Below, one piece after another: positions 7,995 to 16,399 of a stretch of DNA of 64,000 bases; position 1 is the stretch's first letter, and every line of letters begins with the position of its first letter. Below the pieces are notes generated by a model. It saw only the letters and a list, made by a program, of their open reading frames with translations. It was not told where the DNA came from and did not search any database. Source of the DNA: Kribbella sp. VKM Ac-2568 (GTDB taxonomy: Bacteria > Actinomycetota > Actinomycetes > Propionibacteriales > Kribbellaceae); the NCBI RefSeq assembly GCF_004345365.1, contig NZ_SLVF01000010.1, positions 1 to 64,000 of the forward strand. The letters are read 5' to 3'. A program made the position numbers and the translations under genes.

Positions 7995-8942
7995 ATGACT
8001 CAACACCCTCGTCCCGCCGATGCCGACCGTGAGTTCGTCGCCGGCGCTTATGACCTGCACGTGCACGTCGGGCCTGACGTGGTACCGCGGTCGGTCGACG
8101 ACCTAACGCTGGCCAGGCGGTTCGCCGAGGTCGGCCTGGCGGGCTTCGTGCTCAAGTCGCACTACGTGCCGACCGCCGAACGAGCGTCAGTCGTCCGGGC
8201 CGCCGTACCAGGGGTCGATGTGCTCGGCGCGCTGGCTCTGAACGTGGCCTCCGGCGGCATGAACCCGACCGCGGTCGAGATCGCCGCTCGCAGCGGTGCG
8301 CGTCTGGTTTGGTTCCCGACCGTCGACAGCGTCAACCAGCGCGAGTCCAAGGCCGAGGCGCCGGCCGGTGCCACCCCGCCGATGTGGGCAGCCCTGCAGG
8401 AGGATTTGCGGGCCCAAGGCATCGATCCGCCTCCGGTCCGCGTCGTCGACGAGTCGGGTGCGGTGCGTGACGATGTTGTCGCAGTTCTCACCCTGATGGC
8501 CAAGCACGACCTTGTCCTGGCCACCGGTCATCTGTCCGCGGCGGAGATCCTCGTCGTGGTCCGGGCGGCCGCCGAGGTGGGACTGCGGCGCATGATCGTG
8601 ACTCATCCCGAATTCACCTCGCAGCGGCTGACTGCTGACCAACAGGCCGAACTGGTTGATCTGGGCGCCTATATGGAACGTTGCTTCACCACCCCGTACA
8701 CGGGCAAGGTGGAGTGGGACGTGATGATCGACAACATTCGGCGGACCGGGCCCGAGCACTCGTTCCTGTCCAGCGACCTCGGCCAGCCGTCGAACCCGCC
8801 GGTCGAGGACGGCCTCCCGCTGATGGCCCGTCACCTGCTCGACGCCGGTTTCAGCGAGGAGGAGGTCCGCACCATGGCAGTGGACAACACGACGTTGCTG
8901 GCCGCGCAGCCGGTCACCGCAACGGCGGAGTCGGTCCGATGA
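7995..8942 (+). CDS. DUF6282 family, amidohydrolase-like protein (copy 2)
   Basis: 315 residues. D20-L-H22-V-H24-V-G-P-D repeats the metal motif of copy 1, with ATGHLS and VTHPEFTSQ matching ATSHLS and VTHIRW there. The insert between barrel strands is longer than in copy 1. The ATG at 7995 has GGAG at 7986-7989. An in-frame ATG 18 codons upstream lacks a site. The stop overlaps the PIG-L gene by 4 nt. Two diverged copies in one operon suggest two related hydrolytic steps or a heteromer (inference). Confidence 0.75.
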   Translation: MTQHPRPADADREFVAGAYDLHVHVGPDVVPRSVDDLTLARRFAEVGLAGFVLKSHYVPTAERASVVRAAVPGVDVLGALALNVASGGMNPTAVEIAARSGARLVWFPTVDSVNQRESKAEAPAGATPPMWAALQEDLRAQGIDPPPVRVVDESGAVRDDVVAVLTLMAKHDLVLATGHLSAAEILVVVRAAAEVGLRRMIVTHPEFTSQRLTADQQAELVDLGAYMERCFTTPYTGKVEWDVMIDNIRRTGPEHSFLSSDLGQPSNPPVEDGLPLMARHLLDAGFSEEEVRTMAVDNTTLLAAQPVTATAESVR

Positions 8943-9655
8943 GAGCGCGCAGGATGCTGGTCGTGGGTGCGCACAGCGCCGATTTCGTCTGGCGTGCGGC
9001 CGGCGCCGTCGCCCAGCACGTGGCCGCCGGAGGACAGGCCCGGGTCGTCGCCCTCTCGTACGGCGAACGCGGCGAGTCCGGCGAGTTGTGGAAGGAGCCC
9101 GGCCAGACCGAGGAGAACGTGAAACGGATCAGGCACGAGGAAGCGGCCCGGGCCGCCGACGCTGTGGGGGCCGAGTTCGAGTGTTTCGACCTCGGCGACT
9201 ACCCGCTGGTTGTCGACGACGCGGCCGTTGAGCGGCTGGTCGAGCTGCTGCGCGACTTCGCCCCACAGGTCGTCCTCACCCATCCGGCGATCGACCCGTT
9301 CAATCCGGACCACCCGTTGGCTTTCGAAGCGGTCCGGCGAGCGCGGCTGCTCAGCTCCGGCGCGGTCGTGGCGAGCGGGTTCCGGACCGCGCCGCCGTCG
9401 GAGTTCCTGGTCTTCGAGCCGCATCAGCCGGACCTGTGTGCGTTCGTGCCCAGCGTTTTCGTGGACATCACCTCGGTGATGCCGGCCAAGGTGGAGGCGA
9501 TGCAGGCGATGGAAGCCCAGAAGTACTTGCAGACCTACTACGCGGAGCGGGCCGACCATCGCGGCAACCATGCCCGCAAGGTCACCGGAGACAGCTCGAT
9601 CCGGCAGGCGGAAGCCTTCCAGCGGATCGTGCCGAACGTGGTGAACGCACTGTGA
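8939..9655 (+). CDS. PIG-L/LmbE-fold protein, GalB-like (4-oxalomesaconate hydratase type)
   Basis: 238 residues of the LmbE/PIG-L zinc fold. Zinc ligands fit H12, D15 and H125. The usual deacetylase motif A-H-P-D-D reads A-H12-S-A14-D15, so the catalytic-base Asp of deacetylases is Ala. This, together with SYGERGES, FDLGDYPL, NPDHPLAF and FEPHQPD, matches GalB, the LmbE-like 4-oxalomesaconate hydratase of gallate catabolism (from memory of that family). The next gene encodes an RraA-type aldolase, which is the following step of that pathway. ATGA and GTGA overlaps show one operon. Sugar or amide deacetylase is the alternative. Confidence 0.75.
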   Translation: MRARRMLVVGAHSADFVWRAAGAVAQHVAAGGQARVVALSYGERGESGELWKEPGQTEENVKRIRHEEAARAADAVGAEFECFDLGDYPLVVDDAAVERLVELLRDFAPQVVLTHPAIDPFNPDHPLAFEAVRRARLLSSGAVVASGFRTAPPSEFLVFEPHQPDLCAFVPSVFVDITSVMPAKVEAMQAMEAQKYLQTYYAERADHRGNHARKVTGDSSIRQAEAFQRIVPNVVNAL

Positions 9656-10290
9656 CCGGGCCGTCGGCGGAAGACATCGCCGCCCTCCGCGAGCTCGGTG
9701 TCGCGACTGTCTACGAGGCGTCGGGCCGTAACGGCCTGGCGAACGCGGACTACTTGCAGCTTGTGCCCGGGTCGCGAGCGGCGGGCTCGGCGCGGACAGC
9801 CTTGTGCGGCCAGGACGACAACAGGGCGGTCCATGAGGTGATGGATCGGTTGCAGCCCGGTGAGGTGCTGGTCCTCACCATGCCCGATCCTTCACCGGTC
9901 GCATTGGTTGGCGAACTGCTGATGACTCAGGCCGCGGCTCGTGGCGCTGCCGCCGTACTGGTCGACGGTGCGGCCCGCGATGTCGAGGTACTGCGGGGCT
10001 TCGAGGTACCGGTCTGGTGCCGCTGGGTAAGGGCTGCCGGTGCCAAGAAGGCGGTTCGCGGGTCGATCGACGTCGAGGTCGAGGTCGGTGGTACCCGGAT
10101 CGCCCCGGGCGACGTCGTCGTACTGGACACCGACGGTGTGGTGGCGGTCCGGCAGACTGACGTGCGAGCTGTGCTCGAGGCATCCCGGGCGCGGCTCGCC
10201 AAGGAGGAAGCGATGCGGACCCGGCTCCAGGCCGGAGAGCTGAGCTATGACATTCACGGTATGCGCCGTGAGGACACGAAGGCGAGCTGA
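9652..10290 (+). CDS. RraA-family aldolase (4-carboxy-4-hydroxy-2-oxoadipate aldolase-like)
   Basis: 212 residues. The conserved GELLMTQAAARG (87-98) and VDGAARD (104-110) carry the active-site Arg109 and metal ligand Asp110 of class II HMG/CHA aldolases. These cleave 4-carboxy-4-hydroxy-2-oxoadipate to pyruvate and oxaloacetate and decarboxylate oxaloacetate. The GTG start overlaps the upstream stop (GTGA). Coupling to a GalB-like gene supports an aldolase rather than the RNase E-inhibitor (RraA) role. The downstream ATPase gene overlaps its stop by 1 nt. Confidence 0.75.
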   Translation: MTGPSAEDIAALRELGVATVYEASGRNGLANADYLQLVPGSRAAGSARTALCGQDDNRAVHEVMDRLQPGEVLVLTMPDPSPVALVGELLMTQAAARGAAAVLVDGAARDVEVLRGFEVPVWCRWVRAAGAKKAVRGSIDVEVEVGGTRIAPGDVVVLDTDGVVAVRQTDVRAVLEASRARLAKEEAMRTRLQAGELSYDIHGMRREDTKAS

Positions 10291-11078
10291 TGATGACTGC
10301 CGTGCTGCGGGTCGTTGACCTGGAAAAGTCCTTCCTGAAGGGCGACAAACGGGTGGTGGCGCTCCAGGGCCTGAACCTGGACGTCGAGGAGGGGACCTTC
10401 CTGACCGTGCTGGGCCGCAGCGGCTGCGGCAAGTCGACCATGCTCAACATGATGGCCGGGCTGCTGTCGCCGACCTCGGGACGGATCGAGTTCCGTGGCC
10501 GGCCGGTCACCGGACCGAACCGTGACCTGGCCTACCTGACCCAGCACGACACGCTGATGCCCTGGCGCGACCTGCAGCACAACATCGAGATGCCGCTGGA
10601 GGTGAGGGGAGTGGGCCGGGCCGAACGAGCCGCGGTGGCGAGCGAGCTGATCGAACGCGTCGGACTCGGTGGGTTCGAGAAGCACTATCCGCGCGAACTC
10701 TCGGGCGGCATGCGCCGCCGGGCCGGCCTGGCGAGGATGCTCTCGGCGCAGCCGGACACATACCTCCTGGACGAGCCGTTCGGCGCACTCGACGCCCAGC
10801 TGCGCGCCGAGCTTCAGGCAGACCTGCTGCGCCTGTGGTACGGCTCCGGCAAGACAGTTGTCTTCATTACCCACGACCTAGAGGAGGCGCTGCTGCTTGG
10901 CGATCGGCTGATCGTGCTCGGGCCGGTCGGCAGGGTACTGCTCGACCAGCGGATCGACCTGCCCCGGCCACGAGATCTCGACCAGATCCGGCTCGAGCCG
11001 AACTTCGTCAAGCTGCACAAGGTGACCGCGGACGCGCTGAGGGCCGGGTCCGTTCAGAGGGAAGAAGGGGCAGCGTGA
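10290..11078 (+). CDS. ABC importer ATPase, NitT/TauT type (2)
   Basis: 262 residues with Walker A GRSGCGKST (42-50), Q-loop YLTQHD, signature LSGGMRRRAGLARM, Walker B YLLDEPFGALD and switch His in VFITHDLEEAL. It is the nucleotide-binding subunit of the second importer. It starts within the RraA stop codon (TGATG) and overlaps the permease start by 4 nt. A second ATG one codon on is possible. Confidence 0.92.
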   Translation: MMTAVLRVVDLEKSFLKGDKRVVALQGLNLDVEEGTFLTVLGRSGCGKSTMLNMMAGLLSPTSGRIEFRGRPVTGPNRDLAYLTQHDTLMPWRDLQHNIEMPLEVRGVGRAERAAVASELIERVGLGGFEKHYPRELSGGMRRRAGLARMLSAQPDTYLLDEPFGALDAQLRAELQADLLRLWYGSGKTVVFITHDLEEALLLGDRLIVLGPVGRVLLDQRIDLPRPRDLDQIRLEPNFVKLHKVTADALRAGSVQREEGAA

Positions 11079-11941
11079 ACGCCATGACCGATCGAACGGC
11101 CGACTTGACGACGCCCGGCGATCGTCGAGCGGCCGGACCGCTGGAAGTCCCCGCCGACCGCAGCTGGATGGAGCGGCACGGCAGAACTCTCTGGATCTCA
11201 CTGGCCAGGCTCGGGCTGCTGGTGCTGGCGCTCGCCCTCTGGCAGCTCGCCTCGGGGCGGCTGGTGGACCCGCTGTTCATCAGCCGGCCGAGCGAGATCG
11301 GGACCCAACTGCGCAGCTGGCTGTCGGACGGCACACTGACCTCCAACACCTGGCTCACGGTGCAGGAGATCCTGCTCGGCTTCGCCCTCGGCGCCTCGTC
11401 CGGTCTGGTGGCCGGATTCTTCCTGGCCATCGTGAAGGTGCTGGGCGACGTCCTGGACCCGTACATGATCGCCTTCTACAGCATCCCCAAGGTGGCGCTC
11501 GCTCCGCTGTTCATCATCTGGTTCGGGATCGACATCAAGATGAAGGTCTTGTTGTCCGCGGCAACGGTCTTCTTCCTCGTCTATCTGAACACCGCCGCCG
11601 GCGTCCGCTCGGTCGACCGTGGTCTGATCGACGCTGTCCGGCTGATGGGCGGCAGCCGCCGGCAGATGATCGTCAAGGTGCTCGTACCAGGCGCCATGCC
11701 CGGCGTGATCACCGGCCTGCGGGTCGGCGTTCCGTACGCGCTGATCGGCGCGGTCGTCGGCGAGTTGGTGGCCTCCAACCGGGGCCTCGGCTACCTGATG
11801 CTCGACTCGGCCAGCCAGTTCAACACCGCCGGCGTCTTCGCCGCGCTCGTGGTGATCACGATCATCGCGGGGATTCTCAATCTCGGGGTCAATCTGCTGC
11901 AGCGACGATCGAGTCGCTGGCAGGCCAGGCCCGGCGAGTAA
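11075..11941 (+). CDS. ABC importer permease, NitT/TauT type (2)
   Basis: 288 residues with a short hydrophilic N-terminus, then about six membrane helices and the coupling loop DAVRLMGGSRRQMIVKVLVP. GTG 11075 is preferred (GAAGGGG 4-5 nt upstream, GTGA overlap with the ATPase); ATG 11084 is possible. It pairs with the ATPase before it and the lipoprotein after it, giving the island a second complete importer. Confidence 0.9.
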   Translation: MNAMTDRTADLTTPGDRRAAGPLEVPADRSWMERHGRTLWISLARLGLLVLALALWQLASGRLVDPLFISRPSEIGTQLRSWLSDGTLTSNTWLTVQEILLGFALGASSGLVAGFFLAIVKVLGDVLDPYMIAFYSIPKVALAPLFIIWFGIDIKMKVLLSAATVFFLVYLNTAAGVRSVDRGLIDAVRLMGGSRRQMIVKVLVPGAMPGVITGLRVGVPYALIGAVVGELVASNRGLGYLMLDSASQFNTAGVFAALVVITIIAGILNLGVNLLQRRSSRWQARPGE

Positions 11942-11988
11942 CGCCGGCTACGTCCCCGCACGTTTCTTCAGGAATTAGGTGACTTCAC

Positions 11989-13041
11989 ATGAAGGCAAAG
12001 CCCCTTCTGGCCGGTCTCGTCGGGCTGCTCCTGGCCCTGACCGCCGCCTGCCAGAAAACCCCGGATGCCAAGGAGGCCGGCACCGATGGTGCCGCCGACG
12101 ACATGACACTACGCGTCGTCCAAAGTAGTTCGTCAGTGGCGTTCTTCCCGCTCTTCGTCGCCAGCGAGGAGAGGTACTACGCCAAGGAGGGACTCAAGGT
12201 CGACAAGCCGGTCATCGTCGGGGGCGACTCGAAGGTGGCCGCCGCGCTTGCGGGCGGCTCCGCGGACATCGGCGGCGGGGTCGCTACGACGGCGTTCCTG
12301 CTGGCCGACGGGAAGCGCGATCCACGGATCGTGGCCAACCTCGTCAACAGCTACTACGTCGACGTCATCGTCGGCAAGCAGTTCCAGCAGCCGGGCGAGG
12401 GCGCGAGCCTCGAGGACAAGATCAAGGCTCTGAAGGGCGCCAGGGTCGGCATCCCGGCTCCGTCTGGTGGCGGCGTCGCGCTGCTGCAGTTCCTCTTCAA
12501 CAAGGTCGGCCTGGACGTCAAGAAGGACGTCACGCTGGTGAACCTCGGCGCGTCGAACGCCGGTGCCCTCGGCGCACTGAAGACGGACCGGGTGAACGTG
12601 CTGATCTTCTTCCAGCCCGTCAGCCAGGAGGTCGAGGCCCAGAAGGCCGGCTCGATCTACATCAGCCCGACCCGCGGCGACGTACCTGACATGAGCGCCC
12701 AGCCGCACGGTCTGGCTCTTTCCACCGGCGACATCCTGAAGCGGAAGCCGGCCGCGATGTCGGCCTTCGTCCGTGCCATCGCGCAGGCCGAGAAGCTGAT
12801 CCACGACGATCCGCAGAAGACTCGGCAGCTGTTCCAGAAGTACCAGAGCTCGCTGGACCCGAAGACGGTCGCCGCGATGCTGCCAGTGCTGCAGGCGGAG
12901 ATCCCGACGGCTCCGGTGATGACCGAAGACGGGTACGCGAAGGCCGTCAAGTTCCACCAGGTAGCAGGTCTGGCCAAGAACCCGCCGGAGTTCGCGACGA
13001 TCACCGGGGACGACTTCATCAGCAAAGCGCTCGCCAAATGA
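11989..13041 (+). CDS. ABC importer substrate-binding lipoprotein, NitT/TauT type (2)
   Basis: 350 residues. The signal peptide ends in L-T-A-A-C-Q (lipobox). The SsuA/THI5-like body has FFPLFVASEERYYAKEGLKV, then AALAGGSADIGGGVATTAF. It differs clearly from the first binding protein, so the two importers probably have different ligands or affinities. The stop overlaps the amidohydrolase start (AAATGA). Confidence 0.85.
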   Translation: MKAKPLLAGLVGLLLALTAACQKTPDAKEAGTDGAADDMTLRVVQSSSSVAFFPLFVASEERYYAKEGLKVDKPVIVGGDSKVAAALAGGSADIGGGVATTAFLLADGKRDPRIVANLVNSYYVDVIVGKQFQQPGEGASLEDKIKALKGARVGIPAPSGGGVALLQFLFNKVGLDVKKDVTLVNLGASNAGALGALKTDRVNVLIFFQPVSQEVEAQKAGSIYISPTRGDVPDMSAQPHGLALSTGDILKRKPAAMSAFVRAIAQAEKLIHDDPQKTRQLFQKYQSSLDPKTVAAMLPVLQAEIPTAPVMTEDGYAKAVKFHQVAGLAKNPPEFATITGDDFISKALAK

Positions 13042-14444
13042 CGCGGACCGACGCAGGCCCGGAGAAAGCTCCGGTCGCCGACCTGGTGGTGCGCAGCACC
13101 CGGGTGCACACCGGGCGGCAGGAGATCCGGGCGCAGATCGCCATCAAGGACGGCCGCATCCTTGCCGTGCATGACCTCGGCGAACAGGTAGTGGCGAACC
13201 GCGAGCTGGACCTTGGCGACCAGCTGGTCATCCCAGGTCTCGTGGACACACACTGTCACTTCAGGGATCCGGGCTTCACCTACAAGGAGGACATTGCCAG
13301 CGCCACCCGGGCCGCCGCCTCCGGTGGTGTGACGACCGTGTTCGACATGCCCAATACCGAGCCTCCGATCACGACTCCCGACCGGCTCCGCGAGCATCTG
13401 GATCACCTGGACCGCAACTCGGTGGTCGACTACGGGCACAACGCCTCGGCGGTGAACCCGTCGTTGATCGGGGAGCTCGCCGCGGCCGGTGCGGCCGCCT
13501 TCAAACTGTGGATGTCGTACGACGTCGAACGAACCTACCCGCATTCACCGGCCACGGCAGTGACGGATCGGGCCGTTCTCTACCAGGCGTTCGAACAGGT
13601 CGCCGCGACAGGCCTTCCTCTGTACGTCCATCCGACCGACCACGAGCTGTACAACCTGATGAGTTCCCGGGCGAAGGCCTCCTGGGGCGTCGCCCCGGCC
13701 TCGTATGCGCGGTCCTTCCGGCTGGGGGACAGCGTCGCGTTCAACGCGGCGGTTGCCACCTTGCTCGAGTTCCAGCGATCGGTCGGGACTCGCCTGCACG
13801 TGCTGCACCTGTCGTCGGTGGAGGGCATCCGGATGGTCCGGGAAGCCAAGGTCGCTGGGCGAAGCGTCACGGGGGAGGCGAACCCGTTCGCCATGTTCGT
13901 CACGAACGACTGGGAGCGGATCGAGAAGCGGGGACCTTTCGTGCTGGGCCAGTGGGTGCCGCCTGCCGACAATCTGGCGATGTGGGAGGCGATCGTCGAC
14001 GGGACCGTCGATGTCATCGGCAGTGACCACGCGCCCCACACCGAGGAGGAGAAGCTGCCAGGCTGGCAGGACATGTTCGCTGCGCCGAGCGGAAGCCCGA
14101 TGATCGCCGACTACCTGCGGCTGATGCTGACCGCGGTGTACGACGGCCGGCTCACGCTCGATCGTGCGATCGAGCTGTGCTGCGTGAACCCGGCGCGGCT
14201 GGTCGGACTGGCCGGCCGGAAGGGGACGATCGAGGTAGGCGCAGATGCCGACCTGGTGGTCGTCGACGTCGACCACATCGCGCCGATCGACGGCAGTACC
14301 AGCCTCTACAAGTGCGGCTGGAGCCCGGCGGACGGCCTTGTCACTCGCGGCAAAGTGCAGCGAACCTTCCTGCGCGGTGTCGAGATCTACCGCGAGGGCC
14401 AGGTGCTGGTCGATGACGGCTTCGGTCAGCCCGTGATCGGCTGA
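13038..14444 (+). CDS. Dihydroorotase/hydantoinase-like amidohydrolase
   Basis: 468 residues. Metal motif T-H72-C-H74-F-R, the carbamylated-Lys candidate K156 (FKLWMSY), H198 (VHPTDH), H257 (LHLSS) and D330 (GSDHAPHT) give the complete binuclear site of the cyclic-amidohydrolase group (dihydroorotase, hydantoinase, allantoinase). The C-terminal GTIEVGADADLVVVD belongs to the small beta domain. pyrC normally sits with pyrimidine genes, which are absent here, so a catabolic cyclic imide, ureide or lactam is more likely. It is the last gene of the operon, convergent with the GntR gene. Confidence 0.8.
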   Translation: MTRTDAGPEKAPVADLVVRSTRVHTGRQEIRAQIAIKDGRILAVHDLGEQVVANRELDLGDQLVIPGLVDTHCHFRDPGFTYKEDIASATRAAASGGVTTVFDMPNTEPPITTPDRLREHLDHLDRNSVVDYGHNASAVNPSLIGELAAAGAAAFKLWMSYDVERTYPHSPATAVTDRAVLYQAFEQVAATGLPLYVHPTDHELYNLMSSRAKASWGVAPASYARSFRLGDSVAFNAAVATLLEFQRSVGTRLHVLHLSSVEGIRMVREAKVAGRSVTGEANPFAMFVTNDWERIEKRGPFVLGQWVPPADNLAMWEAIVDGTVDVIGSDHAPHTEEEKLPGWQDMFAAPSGSPMIADYLRLMLTAVYDGRLTLDRAIELCCVNPARLVGLAGRKGTIEVGADADLVVVDVDHIAPIDGSTSLYKCGWSPADGLVTRGKVQRTFLRGVEIYREGQVLVDDGFGQPVIG

Positions 14445-14460
14445 CCCCGTCAGCGCAGCC

Positions 14461-14509
14461 ACCCGACGGAGCCCCTCAGATCCGCCCGAACAACCCGGCT
14501 CCGTCGGGT
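14461..14509. terminator. Bidirectional hairpin between convergent genes
   Basis: A perfect 13-bp inverted repeat, ACCCGACGGAGCC (14461-14473) and its complement (14497-14509), lies between the amidohydrolase stop and the end of the GntR gene. The second arm lies inside the last GntR codons. There is no long T-run, as is usual for high-GC actinomycetes. Confidence 0.55.
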
Positions 14510-15162
14510 CGGCTGCCCTTGGTCCGGACCAGACTTTCGGTCACGTGCAGCAGATGGTTCCGCATCGCGGCCTCCGCGGCGTCACCGTCATGGGCGGCGA
14601 TTGCCTCGACCAGCTTCTTGTGCTCGGCGAAGGACTCCTTGCCCCGGCCGGGCACGAGGATGGTGCGGTATTGGAACCTGACCATCTGGGCGCGCAGATT
14701 GGCCACCAGGCGCTGCACCGTCTGATGCTGGGAGATCGCGATGATCTTCGCGTGCAGCCGGCTGTTGCCCTCGGAGTAGCCGAGGAGATCCTGGGCGGCG
14801 AGCATCGTCTTCATCTCGCCGAGAATCGTCCGGAGCCCGGCAACATCGGTGGCGGTGGCGCGCTCGGCGGCATGGCGCGCGGCGAGCGCCTCGAGGACCG
14901 ACCGGGCCTGGGTGATCTCGATGGCCTCCTCCTCGCTCACCGTTCGCACCCTGGCGCCGCGATTCGGCTCCTTCTCGACCAGGCCGGCGTGGGTGAGCCG
15001 GGTCAGCGTTGTCCGCACCACGGCGCGGCTCACGCCCAGCGCCTCGACGAGGTCAGCCTCGACCAGGCGCTGTCCGGGGGATACCTCACCCCGCATGATG
15101 CCCTGGCGCAACCGCTCGTAGGCCTCATCGCTCGGATCGGAAGTTCGAGGCCGGCTTGTCAT
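14476..15162 (-). CDS. GntR-family regulator, FCD domain
   Basis: 228 residues. The winged HTH (residues about 10-75; LVEADLVEALGVSRAVVRTTLTRL) is followed by an all-helical FCD effector domain with candidate metal/ligand residues in SRLHAKI, EHKKLVEAI and NHLLHV. FCD regulators are usually repressors relieved by the pathway substrate or an intermediate. It is convergent with the island and has its own promoter carrying a palindrome. It is the only regulator in the island and the likely ligand of the TTGT-NN-ACAA-type sites at 2279 and 4255 (inference). Confidence 0.88.
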   Translation of the reverse strand: MTSRPRTSDPSDEAYERLRQGIMRGEVSPGQRLVEADLVEALGVSRAVVRTTLTRLTHAGLVEKEPNRGARVRTVSEEEAIEITQARSVLEALAARHAAERATATDVAGLRTILGEMKTMLAAQDLLGYSEGNSRLHAKIIAISQHQTVQRLVANLRAQMVRFQYRTILVPGRGKESFAEHKKLVEAIAAHDGDAAEAAMRNHLLHVTESLVRTKGSRPDGAGLFGRI

Positions 15163-15258
15163 CGTCAGTCTCCGGTCGCGTGTCGATCGAACCAGTCAGG
15201 GGCGCCGGTCATCACCGCTCACGATTGGCGAATCGCCGTCGCTCCCGAAGTGGTTACG

Positions 15259-15287
15259 ATTTTACTGACAATGTTGTTGGCAGTCAA
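15259..15287 (-). promoter_or_regulatory. gntR promoter with internal palindrome
   Basis: On the minus strand, -35 TTGACT (15282-15287) and -10 TAAAAT (15259-15264) are exactly 17 bp apart. The spacer carries an imperfect palindrome at 15264-15284, with ACTG-N-CAA half-sites facing TTG-N-CAGT. It includes CAA/TTG elements like the island operators but arranged differently, so autoregulation is only suggestive. The leader is about 90 nt. Confidence 0.5.
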
Positions 15288-15341
15288 TCGCAACAAGAGC
15301 GGTCACGCCCCGGCACACCCCCAGTGGCCGGCCGGTTTCAT

Positions 15342-16125
15342 GAGCACCGTCACGCTCGCCACGCTGAACATCTGGGGCACTCGCGGAGACTGGCCCGCAC
15401 GACGCAGCATCCTCTCGCGGGAGTTCGCCGACCTTGCTTCGACCTGATCACGCTGGAGGAAACCGTGGCGACCGCCGATTACGACCAGGTGCGCGAAATT
15501 CTTGGCGAGGAATACCAGATAATCCACCACTCGCAAGGCAATCTGACGGACAGGGAGTCACCACCGCGAGTCGATGGCCGATCGGTAAAGTCGAGGAGGG
15601 CGATCTCCACCTCACCACCCGCAGCAACGACTTCGCCTGCACGGGCCTGGTTACCAAGATTCTCACACCGCAACCAATCGGCTGGATCTGGCTCGTGAAC
15701 CATTCCCGGACTGGCAGCTCGACCACGAAGCCGAACGGCGCATCCAAGCAGCGGCGACGGCGCGAAGCCTCGACGACCTCGTCGCCAAAGAACCGGGACA
15801 CGTTGTCGTCGCAGGTGACCTCGACGCCGAACCAGATGCCGACAGCATCCGGTTCTGGACCGGAAAACACGTCATGGACAACTTCAGCGTCTGCTACCGC
15901 GACGCATGGACAAGCATTCACCCCGCCGAGCCGGGCACACGTTCGTTCCTCACAACCCCATCAGCGCCGACTGGGACTGGCTGTTCCGTCGCATCGGCCA
16001 CATTCTGGTGCGCTGCAGGCCCGCACGGTGGCCCCACCCTGCCCATCGCGAACTGTCAGCGAGATCCTGGACCGACCGCACAACGCCGCCAGCGCCCACT
16101 ACGGTCTGATTGCCGAACTTACGAC
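15342..16125 (+). pseudogene. Endonuclease/exonuclease/phosphatase family pseudogene
   Basis: The family can be followed through at least five changes of frame. It begins MSTVTLATLNIWGTRGDWP at 15342 and continues with FDLITLEETVATADYDQ, GLVTKILTPQPIGWIWLV, PGHVVVAGDLDAEPDADS, then HTFVPHNPISADWDW with FRRIGHILVRC, and SAHYGLIAEL. These are the metal-site blocks of EEP-fold proteins (AGDLD/N and the final GLIAEL) in the right order. With so many shifts it cannot encode a functional protein. It marks the left part of the decayed region. Confidence 0.7.
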
Positions 16126-16189
16126 CTCGCCGACCACCCTTTCGATGGAGGACAACGACGCCGAGCGCACCATTGAGTCCGGGTGACCG

Positions 16190-16314
16190 CTTGACTCCGC
16201 CGGCCGGAACGCTAGGGCACGACCCAATGTCCGTGGGCGTGATCGCCGTGGCACATACCACTTCTCGATCTCAGCCCAGGCGCGGCGGTCGTACGGCGTC
16301 ATCTCGCCAGTCAT
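16190..16314 (-). pseudogene. Possible EcsC-family N-terminal remnant
   Basis: From the ATG at 16314 the minus strand reads MTGEMTPYDRRAWAEIEKW, which resembles the N-terminus of EcsC-family proteins. Homology fades after about 40 residues and no continuation is visible. It is a short fragment of uncertain identity. Confidence 0.3.
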
Positions 16315-16399
16315 CGCAACTCTCTCGGTTCGGACCTCAGATTCGGAGTGGCTGCCCTCGGCACCAAAACAGGGTCCTAGAGGGCGGCTTGTTGTAGTA

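Noticed and set aside
9652..10290. Naming this gene rraA (RNase E inhibitor)
   Set aside because: The fold is shared, but the active-site R-D pair and coupling to a GalB-like gene and importers favour an aldolase.
13038..14444. Naming this gene pyrC
   Set aside because: The metal site is that of the whole cyclic-amidohydrolase group. No pyrimidine genes are adjacent and the gene ends a catabolic operon.
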